Both the position numbers and the translations under genes were made by a program. Below the pieces are notes generated by a model. The model made no database searches. It was not told the DNA's origin and worked only from the letters and a program-made list of their open reading frames with translations. Below are positions 17,521 through 26,228 of a stretch of 64,000 nucleotides of DNA, one piece after another. Source of the stretch: an uncultured Erysipelotrichaceae bacterium (GTDB taxonomy: Bacteria > Bacillota_I > Bacilli_A > Erysipelotrichales > Coprobacillaceae); assembly GCA_900538465.1 (NCBI GenBank), contig UPXV01000010.1, positions 1 to 64,000 on the forward strand, given 5' to 3'. Within the stretch, counting starts at the first letter, position 1. Every line of letters starts with the position of its first letter.

Positions 17521-18420
17521 ATGATTTATTTAACATTAGATATTGGAGGAAGTGCCATTAAATATGCTTTAATTGATGATTCTATGAACTTTTTAAAAAA
17601 AGGTGAAATCCCTGCTCCAAAAGAGAATATGGAACAATTTTTAGATTCTATTTATTTCCTCTATGAACAATTTAAGGAAAAAATATGTGGAATAGGTATT
17701 TCTATGCCAGGAGCAATCAATCCAAAAATTGGTTTTGCAAAAACAGGGGGAGCTTTTTCTTTTATTAAAGATATCAATCTTGTCGATATATTACAAAAAA
17801 GAATACCTTTACCTCTTACGATTGGAAATGATGCAAAATGTGCAGCAAGTGCAGAAATTGGTTATGGGTGTCTACGAGGAATAGATGATGCAGCCGTTAT
17901 TGTTCTTGGAACAGGGATAGGTGGATGCCTGGTTATTGATGGGAAAGTTCATATTGGTAAATCATTTTCTTCGGGTGAATTTTCATGTGTCAGTACAGAA
18001 AAGTATTGTATAGAATCTGAAGATGGTGAATGGTGTCAAGAAAACGGGATTATAGGATTATTAAAATCAGTACAAAAATCAATGAATACAACTCAATTCT
18101 ATACAGGAAAAGAAATATTTGAAATGGCTAATCATAACAATTTACAGGTACTGAAAGGAATTGATGATTTTTGTAATAAGCTTGTTCGCCAAATATTTAA
18201 TCTTCAAGCTATATTTGATCCACAAGTTATAGCTATTGGCGGAGGTATTTCCAAACAACCATTATTACAAGAGTATATTCATAAACATATTGATAGAATG
18301 TATAACTATTATCAATCACATGATTATCCTCTTAATAAACCAAAAGTTGTTATATGTCAATATGGTAATGATGCCAATCTTTTAGGAGCATTATTCCAAC
18401 TAAAAAATAGTATGAAATAA
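17521..18420 (+). CDS. ROK-family sugar kinase
   Basis: A 299-residue ROK (repressor, ORF, kinase) protein without a DNA-binding domain, so a kinase. The ATP-binding DIGGSAIKYALI at the start, the catalytic GNDAKCAA segment (aspartate near 104) and VLGTGIGG are present. The usual zinc motif (GxCxCGxxGCxE) of ROK glucokinases is replaced by a stretch with scattered cysteines (EFSCVSTEKYC), as in the beta-glucoside kinase-like branch. It would phosphorylate free glucose, mannose or a beta-glucoside with ATP. It lies nine bases behind the GH1 gene and is followed by a strong terminator ending the island. Confidence 0.87.
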   Translation: MIYLTLDIGGSAIKYALIDDSMNFLKKGEIPAPKENMEQFLDSIYFLYEQFKEKICGIGISMPGAINPKIGFAKTGGAFSFIKDINLVDILQKRIPLPLTIGNDAKCAASAEIGYGCLRGIDDAAVIVLGTGIGGCLVIDGKVHIGKSFSSGEFSCVSTEKYCIESEDGEWCQENGIIGLLKSVQKSMNTTQFYTGKEIFEMANHNNLQVLKGIDDFCNKLVRQIFNLQAIFDPQVIAIGGGISKQPLLQEYIHKHIDRMYNYYQSHDYPLNKPKVVICQYGNDANLLGALFQLKNSMK

Positions 18421-18426
18421 TATACG

Positions 18427-18465
18427 AAGCAATGTTGTTTAAAAATAAAAAAACATTGCTTTTTT
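18427..18465 (+). terminator. Rho-independent terminator ending the sugar island
   Basis: A 10-bp perfect stem AAGCAATGTT/AACATTGCTT with a 15-base A-rich loop and a run of six Ts. Confidence 0.88.
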
Positions 18466-18502
18466 CTACAATGTGAAAAGTCATTCCTTTTCTTATTTAT
18501 AA

Positions 18503-18511
18503 TGATATAAT
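18503..18511 (+). promoter_or_regulatory. Extended -10 promoter of the diguanylate cyclase gene
   Basis: TGATATAAT (18503-18511) is an extended -10 element; no clear -35 is seen. It lies 22 bases before the chosen start codon. Confidence 0.5.
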
Positions 18512-18533
18512 AAAAATAAGAAGGGTGATCAAT

Positions 18534-19646
18534 ATGAAAAATGAAAATCAAGCCTATGATAAATATCAAGAAATCAATCGATTTTGGTTAAATTCTCATT
18601 ATCAATTGATATGTTTAGGATGCTTAGTTGGTTTTATTGTTGAGATAGTTATGATGTTTGTTATGTGGTATTTTTATCAAACGTCTTTTTTGGCATCGAC
18701 TTATATTATGAAATATATATTGTTGCCATTATTTATTAATATTATAGTATGTTTAATTGGAAGAATGATTTTAAAGAAACATCACTTTTCATTTAAGACT
18801 GAACAATATCTATTATCTCTTTTAAGTATGATACAGACATTTGTTTTTGCAATGATTCATGATGAATTTGTTGTTGTATTATTGATTCAAGGGATTCCCA
18901 TCTTATTAACAGTGATTTATGAGGATGAAAGATTAACAACAATTATGACAATATTGAGTTTTATTTTGATATATATCAATGGATGTTATATATTCTTTGA
19001 TTCTGATAAGGTATTAAATGCTTTATATATTTTAAATATTATGGCAATAATGGCAATCGTTTTTATCTTTTGGTTGATCAGTGGGAAAATGATTCGGTTT
19101 ATTGAAAAGAAACGAAAGATTACAATAGAGAGTGATATAAAAAGATTTCGTTTGGAAAAAAGAATATATATGGATGGATTGACTTTTATTTTCAATAAGA
19201 GTGCTTTAGATAGGGATCTTGATGAGATTATCAATGATGAAACAACAACATATTATTTAGCTATGTTTGATATTGATTTTTTTAAACAATTTAATGATTC
19301 TTATGGTCATTTGTATGGAGATAATGTTTTAACGTGTATAGGTGAAATTTTATTAACAGAGTTTTCTTTTGTCCATGCCTATCGTTATGGCGGGGATGAA
19401 TTTTGTCTTTTGTTTAAGGACATGAATGAATATGAAGTTATGGAAAATTTAAAGAAATTACAAAATTTATTGCTTCAAAAGAAGGTTATGGAAAAAGATG
19501 TTCAAGTGACTATAAGTATAGGTGCAGCTAAAAAAATAAAAAATATGACGAAGAATGAATGGATTGCTTTAGCAGATCAAGCATTATATCAATCTAAAAA
19601 TGATGGTCGTAATCGTATCACCATAACAAATGAAGCAAAGGGATGA
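18534..19646 (+). CDS. Membrane-bound diguanylate cyclase (GGDEF)
   Basis: A 370-residue protein with about six N-terminal membrane helices (residues 20-190) and a C-terminal GGDEF domain that makes cyclic di-GMP. The active-site YGGDEF is intact (coded at 19389-19403), as are FDIDFFKQFND and the family's DQALYQSKNDGRNR end. The inhibitory I-site (RxxD five residues before GGDEF) is missing: that place reads FSFV. Feedback by c-di-GMP is therefore not expected. The longer frame starts at a GTG within the AAGGGTG site; ATG 18534 was chosen. A terminator overlaps the stop. The adjoining genes include a regulator with a decayed GGDEF domain. Confidence 0.9.
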   Translation: MKNENQAYDKYQEINRFWLNSHYQLICLGCLVGFIVEIVMMFVMWYFYQTSFLASTYIMKYILLPLFINIIVCLIGRMILKKHHFSFKTEQYLLSLLSMIQTFVFAMIHDEFVVVLLIQGIPILLTVIYEDERLTTIMTILSFILIYINGCYIFFDSDKVLNALYILNIMAIMAIVFIFWLISGKMIRFIEKKRKITIESDIKRFRLEKRIYMDGLTFIFNKSALDRDLDEIINDETTTYYLAMFDIDFFKQFNDSYGHLYGDNVLTCIGEILLTEFSFVHAYRYGGDEFCLLFKDMNEYEVMENLKKLQNLLLQKKVMEKDVQVTISIGAAKKIKNMTKNEWIALADQALYQSKNDGRNRITITNEAKG

Positions 19647-19676
19647 AATGATAAACTTTTATTATTTCATCTTTTT
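19642..19676 (+). terminator. Rho-independent terminator after the GGDEF gene
   Basis: GATGAAAT pairs with ATTTCATC (19642-19671), extended by several A-T/G-U pairs, followed by TTTTT. The stem begins within the stop codon. Confidence 0.75.
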
Positions 19677-19768
19677 CATTTTGTGACTTGGGTGTGACAT
19701 CACAAACTTATAATAAAAGAAAAGGGGAAAAAGTTTTCTTAATTATTTTGTAAGGGAGAGATGATTAA

Positions 19769-20095
19769 ATGAAAAGACGATATAATCAATCTATAAAAAT
19801 TTCTTGTTTTGTCTTTATCACCGTAGCGTTATCACTGTCACCTGTTGCTTCTTTAGAAGAAAAACCATATTTTGAATTGACTTTCTATAATGATTTTTAC
19901 GATATTGAAAAGCAAATCAATGAAAAGTATTCTTTACTAGATTTTATTGAGTTGATAAAAGATGATATTTGTGAAAATCAAAAAACAAATCAAGAAATAA
20001 AAACAAATGCAATATGGATAACAGGTGGTTTTGGACTTGTTTTGATTTTAGGTTTAGTGGCATATCTGTTTTCAATTTGTAAAAGAAGTGATTAA
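19769..20095 (+). CDS. Small membrane protein of unknown function
   Basis: A 108-residue protein that I do not recognise. It has a basic start and hydrophobic segment (about 9-28, signal peptide or first helix, ending SPVASLEE), a charged middle of about 50 residues with DFYDIEKQINEKYS and many acidic and asparagine residues, and a second membrane helix (about 80-101) ending in a short basic tail. The topology suggests that the middle part lies outside the cell. AAGGGAGAG gives a clear start. It stands alone between the diguanylate cyclase and a BTAD regulator and could be a sensor partner of either; this is not supported by homology. Confidence 0.6.
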   Translation: MKRRYNQSIKISCFVFITVALSLSPVASLEEKPYFELTFYNDFYDIEKQINEKYSLLDFIELIKDDICENQKTNQEIKTNAIWITGGFGLVLILGLVAYLFSICKRSD

Positions 20096-20171
20096 ATTTT
20101 ATAAACTTGTCTTTAAGATAAGGGCATAGTAAAATAAATATAAGAACTATAAATATTGGGTGGGGAATCAA

Positions 20172-21326
20172 ATGAAAGAGTATAATATAAATGTAACAAT
20201 GTTTAAATGCTTTACTGTTCAAATTGAAGATAAAGTGATGGATACAAATGATATAAAGTCAGATAAATTGGTTAAATTATTTGCTTATTTATTGTATCAT
20301 CACAAGAGAAATATTCTTTCAAGTGAACTAGAGGATATGTTATGGATGTATGAAGAAGTGAATAATCCTTTAGGAGCTTTAAAGAATTTGATTTATCGTT
20401 TAAGGGTTTTATTGAAAAATTATTTTTTCATTGATGATTTCATTATGACAGGAAGTGGAACATATTCTATTAATAAAGATTATTGTATTCATATAGATGC
20501 TTTAGAGTTTGAGAAGATGATAGATAAACCAAAAACAGAAAAGGATTACCAAAATATTTTATCTCTTTATAAAGGAAAATATATGATAGAAATTACAGAT
20601 GATCATCGTATTATTACAAAACGTTCTTATTATCATTCGCTCTTTATAGATGATATGATTGATTATGCTTATCAGCTTAAAAAACAACAGGATTATTTAA
20701 TAATGGAAAAGGTTTTAAGACAAGTGATTAATATTGAACAGTATGAAGAAAGCCTTTATCGTTTGTTAATAGAATCACTTTATTATCAAAAGCATTATCA
20801 TGAAGCAATGAAAATGTATAAAGAAACAATTGCATTTTTACATAAGACATTAGGAATTAAGCCAAGTCAAGAAATGATTGAATTATGTCATTTGCTTCAA
20901 AAAGAAAACTGTCAAGAAGTTGATATTGTACAGATTCAAAAAGATATTCAAGAAAATTCTCCAGGAGCATTTGATTGTGAGTTTGAAACTTTTAAAGATA
21001 TATGTAAAATACAAGCAAGATTAATGGGAAGATTAGGATATCAAAATCATGTTTGTTTATTAAATTTAAATACAAGTGATCATCAATATATAAATGAAAT
21101 TGAAAAATATATGCAAGTGATTCATAAGGCTTTATCAGAGCGTTTACGTAAAGGAGATGTTTTTTCTCGTATTGGGAAGAATCAATTTGCAATTTTATTA
21201 CCATGTTGTGATTATGAAGATACAATTATGGTCATTGATCGTGTTTTAAGAAAACCACGTTATCGATTAAATAAGACATGTTTTTATATAGATATCTGTA
21301 TCGAAGAATTAAAAGTAAGAATATAA
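20172..21326 (+). CDS. BTAD/SARP-type transcription regulator with degenerate GGDEF domain
   Basis: A 384-residue three-part protein. Residues 1-95 look like an OmpR-type winged helix (NPLGALKNLIYRLRVLLK). Residues 100-245 form a bacterial transcriptional activator domain of TPR-like helices, with the typical YEESLYRLLIESLYYQKHYHEAMKMY...LGIKPSQEM pattern. The last 130 residues resemble a GGDEF domain whose signature has decayed to GKNQF (coded at 21174-21188), within RIGKNQFAILLP, so cyclase activity is unlikely but nucleotide sensing is possible. The frame opens at GTG 20160, but GGTGGGG precedes the ATG at 20172. It is transcribed alone with its own terminator. Confidence 0.8.
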   Translation: MKEYNINVTMFKCFTVQIEDKVMDTNDIKSDKLVKLFAYLLYHHKRNILSSELEDMLWMYEEVNNPLGALKNLIYRLRVLLKNYFFIDDFIMTGSGTYSINKDYCIHIDALEFEKMIDKPKTEKDYQNILSLYKGKYMIEITDDHRIITKRSYYHSLFIDDMIDYAYQLKKQQDYLIMEKVLRQVINIEQYEESLYRLLIESLYYQKHYHEAMKMYKETIAFLHKTLGIKPSQEMIELCHLLQKENCQEVDIVQIQKDIQENSPGAFDCEFETFKDICKIQARLMGRLGYQNHVCLLNLNTSDHQYINEIEKYMQVIHKALSERLRKGDVFSRIGKNQFAILLPCCDYEDTIMVIDRVLRKPRYRLNKTCFYIDICIEELKVRI

Positions 21327-21356
21327 ATTTTAGTATGAGATTTATATTCTTTTTTA
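21317..21356 (+). terminator. Rho-independent terminator after the BTAD regulator
   Basis: A perfect 12-bp stem AAGAATATAAAT/ATTTATATTCTT with an 11-base loop and a T tail; it begins in the last codons of the gene. Confidence 0.8.
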
Positions 21357-21431
21357 TTTACTAAATTTATATAAAATATTAGTAAAACATTTGTTGATAT
21401 TTACTAAAATACATTGACAATGTTTACTAAT
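21357..21431. promoter_or_regulatory. Repeated TTTACTAA half-sites of the gal operator region
   Basis: Four copies of the half-site occur: TTTACTAAA (21357-21365), inverted ATTAGTAAA (21378-21386), TTTACTAAA (21400-21408) and TTTACTAAT (21423-21431). The last lies inside the spacer of the gal promoter. The spacing suggests binding of one or more regulator dimers. No regulator gene is adjacent. Confidence 0.65.
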
Positions 21432-21441
21432 GTGCTAGAAT
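21414..21441 (+). promoter_or_regulatory. Sigma-A promoter of galTMK
   Basis: A perfect TTGACA (21414-21419), 16-base spacer and TAGAAT (21436-21441). A TTTACTAAT half-site fills the spacer. Confidence 0.78.
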
Positions 21442-21471
21442 AAAGATAGAAGAAAATAAGGAGGATTTTTT

Positions 21472-22962
21472 ATGAACCATGAAATAAACAGATTAATTTC
21501 TTTTGCGTTGAATCATAGGATGATAGATAATGATGATGTTGATTATGCAGTGAATCTATTATTGGATTTGTTTCATTTAGATAATTTTGAAAAAGAGGAA
21601 ATAAATGAAACATTGAAAGAAGCAACACCAATCTTAGATAAGATGCTTGATTATGCCATAAAAGAACAATTGATTGAAGATAATACGACAGCTAAAGATT
21701 TATTTGATACACGTATTATGAATTGTGTCATGCCTAGACCAAGTGAAGTTATCAAAACTTTTCAAGAAGAGTATTGCATGTCACCTCAAAAAGCGACAGA
21801 TTATTATTATCAATTATCAATAGCGTCTAATTATATTCGTAAAAGTCGTACAGATAAAAATATTCGTTTTAAAGAATTTTATAAATATGGCAATATAGAA
21901 ATAACAATTAATTTATCTAAACCAGAAAAAGATCCAAAAGAAATTGCGAAAGCAAAGTTAGTGAAATCAAGTGGATATCCAAAATGTTTATTATGTAAAG
22001 AAAACGTTGGATTTGCTGGTGATTTGAATCGTGCGGCGAGACAAACACATAGAATTATTCCTGTTGATTTAGATGGTGCTCAATACTATTTACAATATTC
22101 TCCATATGTTTATTATAATGAACATTGTATTGTTTTTAACAGTGAACATAAGCCTATGATTATTCATCATGATACATTTACTCATTTGTTGTCATTCTTA
22201 GATAAGTTTCCTCATTATATGCTTGGTTCAAATGCTGATTTACCAATCGTTGGTGGTTCTATATTAACACATGATCATTTCCAAGGTGGAAGATATACAT
22301 TCCCAATTGAAGGCGCAGAAGTTTTAAAAAAGGTTCATTTGAATCAATATCCAACCTTAACAATTGAACTTATCAAATGGCCATTATCAACAATAAGAGT
22401 CACATCTTCAAATAAAGAAGAAATCATACAATTTGCTGATGATGTTTTAGCCAAATGGAAAGACTATTCTCATCCAACTTTAGGGATATTACCATATACA
22501 GGAGAAACACCTCATAATACCATTACACCTATTGCAAGAATGAAAAATGGGAAATATCAAATGGATTTGGTTTTAAGAAATAATCGTACAAGTGAAGAGT
22601 ATCCTGATGGTATTTTCCATCCTCATCAAAATCTTCATCATATTAAAAAAGAAAATATTGGTTTGATTGAAGTTATGGGATTAGCAGTTTTACCAGCAAG
22701 ATTAAAAGATGAATTAGGTTTATTAAAGGAATGTTTATTAAAGAATAAGAATATTGATGATTATGAAGAATTAGAAAAACATCATCTTTGGTATAATGAA
22801 TTAAAAAATAATAATGAAATCAATCAAGATAATGTTGATAATATTCTTAAGGGCGCTTTAACAAAGAAGTTTGTAGAAGTTTTAGAAGATGCTGGTGTCT
22901 TTAAAATGGATGATGAAGGTATTGATGCTTTCGTAAGTTTTGTAGAATCCATGAATAAATAG
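21472..22962 (+). CDS. galT: Galactose-1-phosphate uridylyltransferase, class II
   Basis: A 496-residue Leloir enzyme that exchanges UMP between UDP-glucose and galactose-1-phosphate. The size and sequence are those of the class II (Firmicute) GalT rather than the 350-residue class I form. CLLCKENVGFAG, the RIIPVDLDG and the HDHFQGGRYTFP segment with its His-x-His are conserved. AAGGAGG precedes the ATG. It opens the gal operon behind the TTTACTAA sites. galM follows after 11 bases. No galE is in the window, so UDP-galactose epimerase must be encoded elsewhere. Confidence 0.95.
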   Translation: MNHEINRLISFALNHRMIDNDDVDYAVNLLLDLFHLDNFEKEEINETLKEATPILDKMLDYAIKEQLIEDNTTAKDLFDTRIMNCVMPRPSEVIKTFQEEYCMSPQKATDYYYQLSIASNYIRKSRTDKNIRFKEFYKYGNIEITINLSKPEKDPKEIAKAKLVKSSGYPKCLLCKENVGFAGDLNRAARQTHRIIPVDLDGAQYYLQYSPYVYYNEHCIVFNSEHKPMIIHHDTFTHLLSFLDKFPHYMLGSNADLPIVGGSILTHDHFQGGRYTFPIEGAEVLKKVHLNQYPTLTIELIKWPLSTIRVTSSNKEEIIQFADDVLAKWKDYSHPTLGILPYTGETPHNTITPIARMKNGKYQMDLVLRNNRTSEEYPDGIFHPHQNLHHIKKENIGLIEVMGLAVLPARLKDELGLLKECLLKNKNIDDYEELEKHHLWYNELKNNNEINQDNVDNILKGALTKKFVEVLEDAGVFKMDDEGIDAFVSFVESMNK

Positions 22963-22973
22963 GAGGATAAAAA

Positions 22974-23987
22974 ATGATAGAAGTGATTCAAAAAATAGAT
23001 GATCATATTGCTTTGATTTCTATGAAAAATGATCAATTAGAGGTTGTGGTTTCTAACTTTGGATGTACCATTATTAAAGTTTTCATGAAAGATAAGAATG
23101 GACACGTTGATGATGTTGTTTTGGGTTATGATGATTTTCAACAATATCAAACTTTAGATGCTTATTTAGGCGCATTGGTAGGAAGAATAGCCAATCGTAT
23201 TGGTAAGGGTGAATTTTCTTTAAATGGTGAAGATTATCATCTAGCAATCAATAATGGTCCTAATCATTTACATGGTGGAATCAAAGGATTTAGTTATCAA
23301 GTTTTTGATTATGAAATCAAAGATGAAAATACGATTGAATTCCATTATTTATCAAAAGATGGAGAAGAAGGATATCCAGGGAATTTAGATTTTAAAGCTA
23401 TTTATCAATTGCTTGGTGATACATTAACAATAAGATATTTAGCGACAACGGATAAAGATACAATTATTAATATTACAAATCATTCTTATTTTAATCTCTC
23501 TGGTAAACAAGAAAATATTTATCATCATCTTTTAACTGTAAAGGCTGATCGTTTTGCATGTATTGATGGTGATGGATTACCAACAGGGCAAATAAGAGAA
23601 GTTAATGGTTCACCATTTGATTTCCTTCAACCGGCTTTGATAGGTGAAAGAATTGAAGAGGATGATGAACAATTAAAATTAGGTAAAGGATTTGATCATC
23701 CATTCTTATTTAATGAAAAAGAAAATCAAGTCATTTTAGAACATCAAGAAAGTGGTCGTCGTCTTATTGTGTCTACCACTTTACCTGGAGCGCAAATTTA
23801 TACGGCCAATTATTTAGATGGTCGATTGGGTAAATATGGTCAACATTATTATGAAAGAGATGCTCTTTGTATTGAAACACAAAATTTACCTGATGCGATT
23901 CATATTGAAAAAAATCCAACAACAATTTTAAAGAAAGGCGAAATTTATGATGAAACAACATCATATCGATTTGAGGTTATAAAATAA
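22974..23987 (+). CDS. galM: Aldose 1-epimerase (galactose mutarotase)
   Basis: A 337-residue mutarotase that interconverts the alpha and beta anomers of galactose so that GalK, which needs the alpha form, can act. Conserved elements are YLGALVGRIANRI, NGPNHLHGG (histidine of the active site), NITNHSYFNLSG with the second histidine, and GKGFDHPFLF. The length is normal. It follows galT by 11 bases behind AGGAGGA and overlaps galK by one base (TAATG), so the three enzymes are produced together. Confidence 0.95.
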   Translation: MIEVIQKIDDHIALISMKNDQLEVVVSNFGCTIIKVFMKDKNGHVDDVVLGYDDFQQYQTLDAYLGALVGRIANRIGKGEFSLNGEDYHLAINNGPNHLHGGIKGFSYQVFDYEIKDENTIEFHYLSKDGEEGYPGNLDFKAIYQLLGDTLTIRYLATTDKDTIINITNHSYFNLSGKQENIYHHLLTVKADRFACIDGDGLPTGQIREVNGSPFDFLQPALIGERIEEDDEQLKLGKGFDHPFLFNEKENQVILEHQESGRRLIVSTTLPGAQIYTANYLDGRLGKYGQHYYERDALCIETQNLPDAIHIEKNPTTILKKGEIYDETTSYRFEVIK

Positions 23988-25267
23988 TGAAAAAGGCAAG
24001 TTTAATGATTCAAGAAATTCAAAATAATCAATATAATGAAGTTTTAAAAGATGTTTATGTTGATGAAAAGTTAATTGATAGTCAAAAACAAAGATATGTA
24101 AAAGCTATTGAAAAATATATCTCTTTATATGGAGATCAAGATGTTGAAATTTATAGTACACCAGGAAGAAGTGAAGTTTGTGGAAATCATACTGATCACC
24201 AACATGGTGAAGTTTTAGCAGCAGCTATTAATTTAGATATCATTGCTGTGGTTGGTAAAAACAATCATTCTATAAAGGTGCTTTCTGATGACTATGATAT
24301 TCAAACTATTGATATTGATGATTTAGCAAAAAGAGATAATGAAACTGAAAGTTCTGAAGGTTTAATTCGTGGTGTTTTGGCAAGATTTAAAGAATTAGGT
24401 TTTGCTATTGGTGGTTTTCAAGCTTATATGACAAGTGATGTTTTACAAGGTTCAGGTTTGTCTTCTTCGGCTGCTTTTGAAGTTATGATTGGGACAATTT
24501 TATCAGGGTTATATAATGATATGAAAATTGATCCTGTTACAATTGCTCAAGTTGGACAATATAGTGAAAATGTTTATTTTGGAAAACCTTGTGGTTTGAT
24601 GGATCAATGTGCATGTTCTGTTGGAAGCTTGATTCATATTGATTTTAAGGATAATGAACATCCTATTGTGAATAAAATTGACGTTGATTTTCCAGAATTT
24701 GAACATAGTTTATGTATTGTTGATGTGCATGCTTCTCATGCTGATTTGACTGATGATTATGCTTCTATTCCTTATGAAATGAAACAAGTTGCAAAGTTTT
24801 TTGGAAAAGAATTTTTAAGAGATGTTGATGAAAAGGATTTTTATGCGCAATTGCCTGAAGTCAGAATCGCAACAACAGATCGTGCTGTTTTAAGAACAAT
24901 TCATTTGTTTGAAGAAAATAAACGTGTTGAAAAAGCTGTTTTGGCATTAAAGAAAAATGATTTTGATACTTTTAAAGAAGTTATTAAAGCTTCTGGTGAT
25001 AGCTCATTTAAGTATTTACAAAATATTTATTCAAATCATTATGTTGATCAGCAAGCAGTTTCTATTGCTTTGGCTTTATCTGAAGAAATTTTGAAAGATC
25101 AAGGTGTTTGTAGAGTTCATGGTGGAGGATTTGCAGGAACTATCCAAGCTTTTGTGAAAGATGAATTTGTTGAAACTTATAAAGCTGAGATTGAAAAATA
25201 TTTTGGTCAAGGCTCTTGTCATATTTTAAAAGTGAGAAAATATGGTGGAAAGAAAATGATTGCATAA
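23987..25267 (+). CDS. galK: Galactokinase
   Basis: A 426-residue GHMP-family kinase that phosphorylates alpha-D-galactose at C1. The galactokinase signature GRSEVCGNHTDHQHG lies near residue 60 and the ATP-binding motif GSGLSSSAAFE near 154; the C-terminal RVHGGGFAGTIQ completes the GHMP set. The N-terminus is about 30 residues longer than in many galactokinases, a feature seen in related gut Firmicutes. The start overlaps the galM stop; an alternative ATG at 24005 is possible. It is the last gene of the operon and is followed by a strong terminator. Confidence 0.95.
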   Translation: MKKASLMIQEIQNNQYNEVLKDVYVDEKLIDSQKQRYVKAIEKYISLYGDQDVEIYSTPGRSEVCGNHTDHQHGEVLAAAINLDIIAVVGKNNHSIKVLSDDYDIQTIDIDDLAKRDNETESSEGLIRGVLARFKELGFAIGGFQAYMTSDVLQGSGLSSSAAFEVMIGTILSGLYNDMKIDPVTIAQVGQYSENVYFGKPCGLMDQCACSVGSLIHIDFKDNEHPIVNKIDVDFPEFEHSLCIVDVHASHADLTDDYASIPYEMKQVAKFFGKEFLRDVDEKDFYAQLPEVRIATTDRAVLRTIHLFEENKRVEKAVLALKKNDFDTFKEVIKASGDSSFKYLQNIYSNHYVDQQAVSIALALSEEILKDQGVCRVHGGGFAGTIQAFVKDEFVETYKAEIEKYFGQGSCHILKVRKYGGKKMIA

Positions 25268-25290
25268 AGAACCTTCAGGTTCTTTTTTGC
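25266..25290 (+). terminator. Rho-independent terminator after galK
   Basis: Stem AAAGAACC/GGTTCTTT with loop TTCA and six Ts, overlapping the stop codon. Confidence 0.9.
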
Positions 25291-25356
25291 TTTTATAAAA
25301 TAGTATACTTTTATCAAAAATTTTAGTACAATACAAGTAGAAAAGGGGGAATGAAT

Positions 25357-25803
25357 ATGTATTGTCATCAATGTGGAAAAGAAGTTAGTGATGAAGCAAA
25401 GTTTTGTCCTTATTGTGGAGCACAACTTTCTCAAAGTGATTTTCAAGAAAATACACAACAAAATATGAATTATCAACCAAATGGAACATATCAACCATTA
25501 CAACAAGGACAGCCTCGTTACAATGAAGAAGATGCACCTAGTGTTGGATTTGCTATTTTATCGTTTTTTATACCAATTGCTGGTTTTATCTTATTTTTGG
25601 TTTGGAATAAAGAATTGCCTTTAAAAGCAAAATCTTGTCTAAAAGGGTTTGTTATTGGAATTGTGACATATGTGGTTGTTATGTGTTGTTTTATCTCTGC
25701 AATCGCATCACAAAGTTATAATGAATATCATCATTATTCTGATGATTGGGATATGTTTAGTAGTTCAGTTGTAGAAACAATTTCATATGATACAATTGAT
25801 TAA
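25357..25803 (+). CDS. Zinc-ribbon membrane protein
   Basis: About 148 residues: an N-terminal zinc ribbon (CHQCGKEVSDEAKFCPYCG), a Gln/Asn/Pro-rich linker, then two membrane helices (about 62-85 and 95-118). Proteins of this architecture are common in Firmicutes and have no assigned activity. ATG 25351 abuts the AAAGGGGG site, so 25357 with seven-base spacing was chosen. The end overlaps the next gene by 17 bases in another frame, which suggests translational coupling. TACAAT near 25327 may be the -10 box. Confidence 0.75.
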   Translation: MYCHQCGKEVSDEAKFCPYCGAQLSQSDFQENTQQNMNYQPNGTYQPLQQGQPRYNEEDAPSVGFAILSFFIPIAGFILFLVWNKELPLKAKSCLKGFVIGIVTYVVVMCCFISAIASQSYNEYHHYSDDWDMFSSSVVETISYDTID

Positions 25804-26149
25804 TTTGTTTTGGGAGAGACTCCTTCATTTTGGAAGTGTTCCTTTATGTAATGGTATAGCAAGTAGAGCACCACATATTTTTGGGTTTTGTTTTCCTTTG
25901 TGTTATCGTTGTACTTTTATCTTTTTGTTATTTATTGTGACTTTTATAGTTTTCTACAAAAAACATATAAAATTGCCTTGGTGGGTGATTGTTTTAGGTG
26001 TCATTGTGATGACTATAGATGGTGGATTACAAACATTTTTTGGAATAATGAGTACAAATTTGCGCAGAAGCTTAACGGGTGGTTTATTTGGTATCGCTTT
26101 AGGTGGTTTTGTAACAAGATTGTTTTTACAATTAGATAAATCTATTTAA
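25787..26149 (+). CDS. DUF2085 family membrane protein
   Basis: A 120-residue protein matching the DUF2085 pattern: a short N-terminal cysteine segment (PLCNGIASRAPHIFGFCFPLCYRC) that may bind metal, followed by three membrane helices with MTIDGGLQTFFGI and a glycine-rich TGGLFGIALGG end. The usual form has a cysteine-histidine in the first motif; here it is CN. No ribosome binding site is visible, and the frame begins inside the upstream zinc-ribbon gene, so translation probably depends on that gene. Function is unknown. A long hairpin terminator follows. Confidence 0.7.
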   Translation: MIQLINLFWERLLHFGSVPLCNGIASRAPHIFGFCFPLCYRCTFIFLLFIVTFIVFYKKHIKLPWWVIVLGVIVMTIDGGLQTFFGIMSTNLRRSLTGGLFGIALGGFVTRLFLQLDKSI

Positions 26150-26188
26150 AAAGAGATTCATCAGGATATGAGATGAACCTCTTTTTTA
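26149..26188 (+). terminator. Rho-independent terminator after the DUF2085 gene
   Basis: A 14-bp stem (26149-26162 with 26172-26185, one mismatch) with a 9-base loop and a six-T run. Confidence 0.85.
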
Positions 26189-26228
26189 AATAAAAATTGA
26201 TTGAGGGGGATAGTTTCTTTTTTAATCA

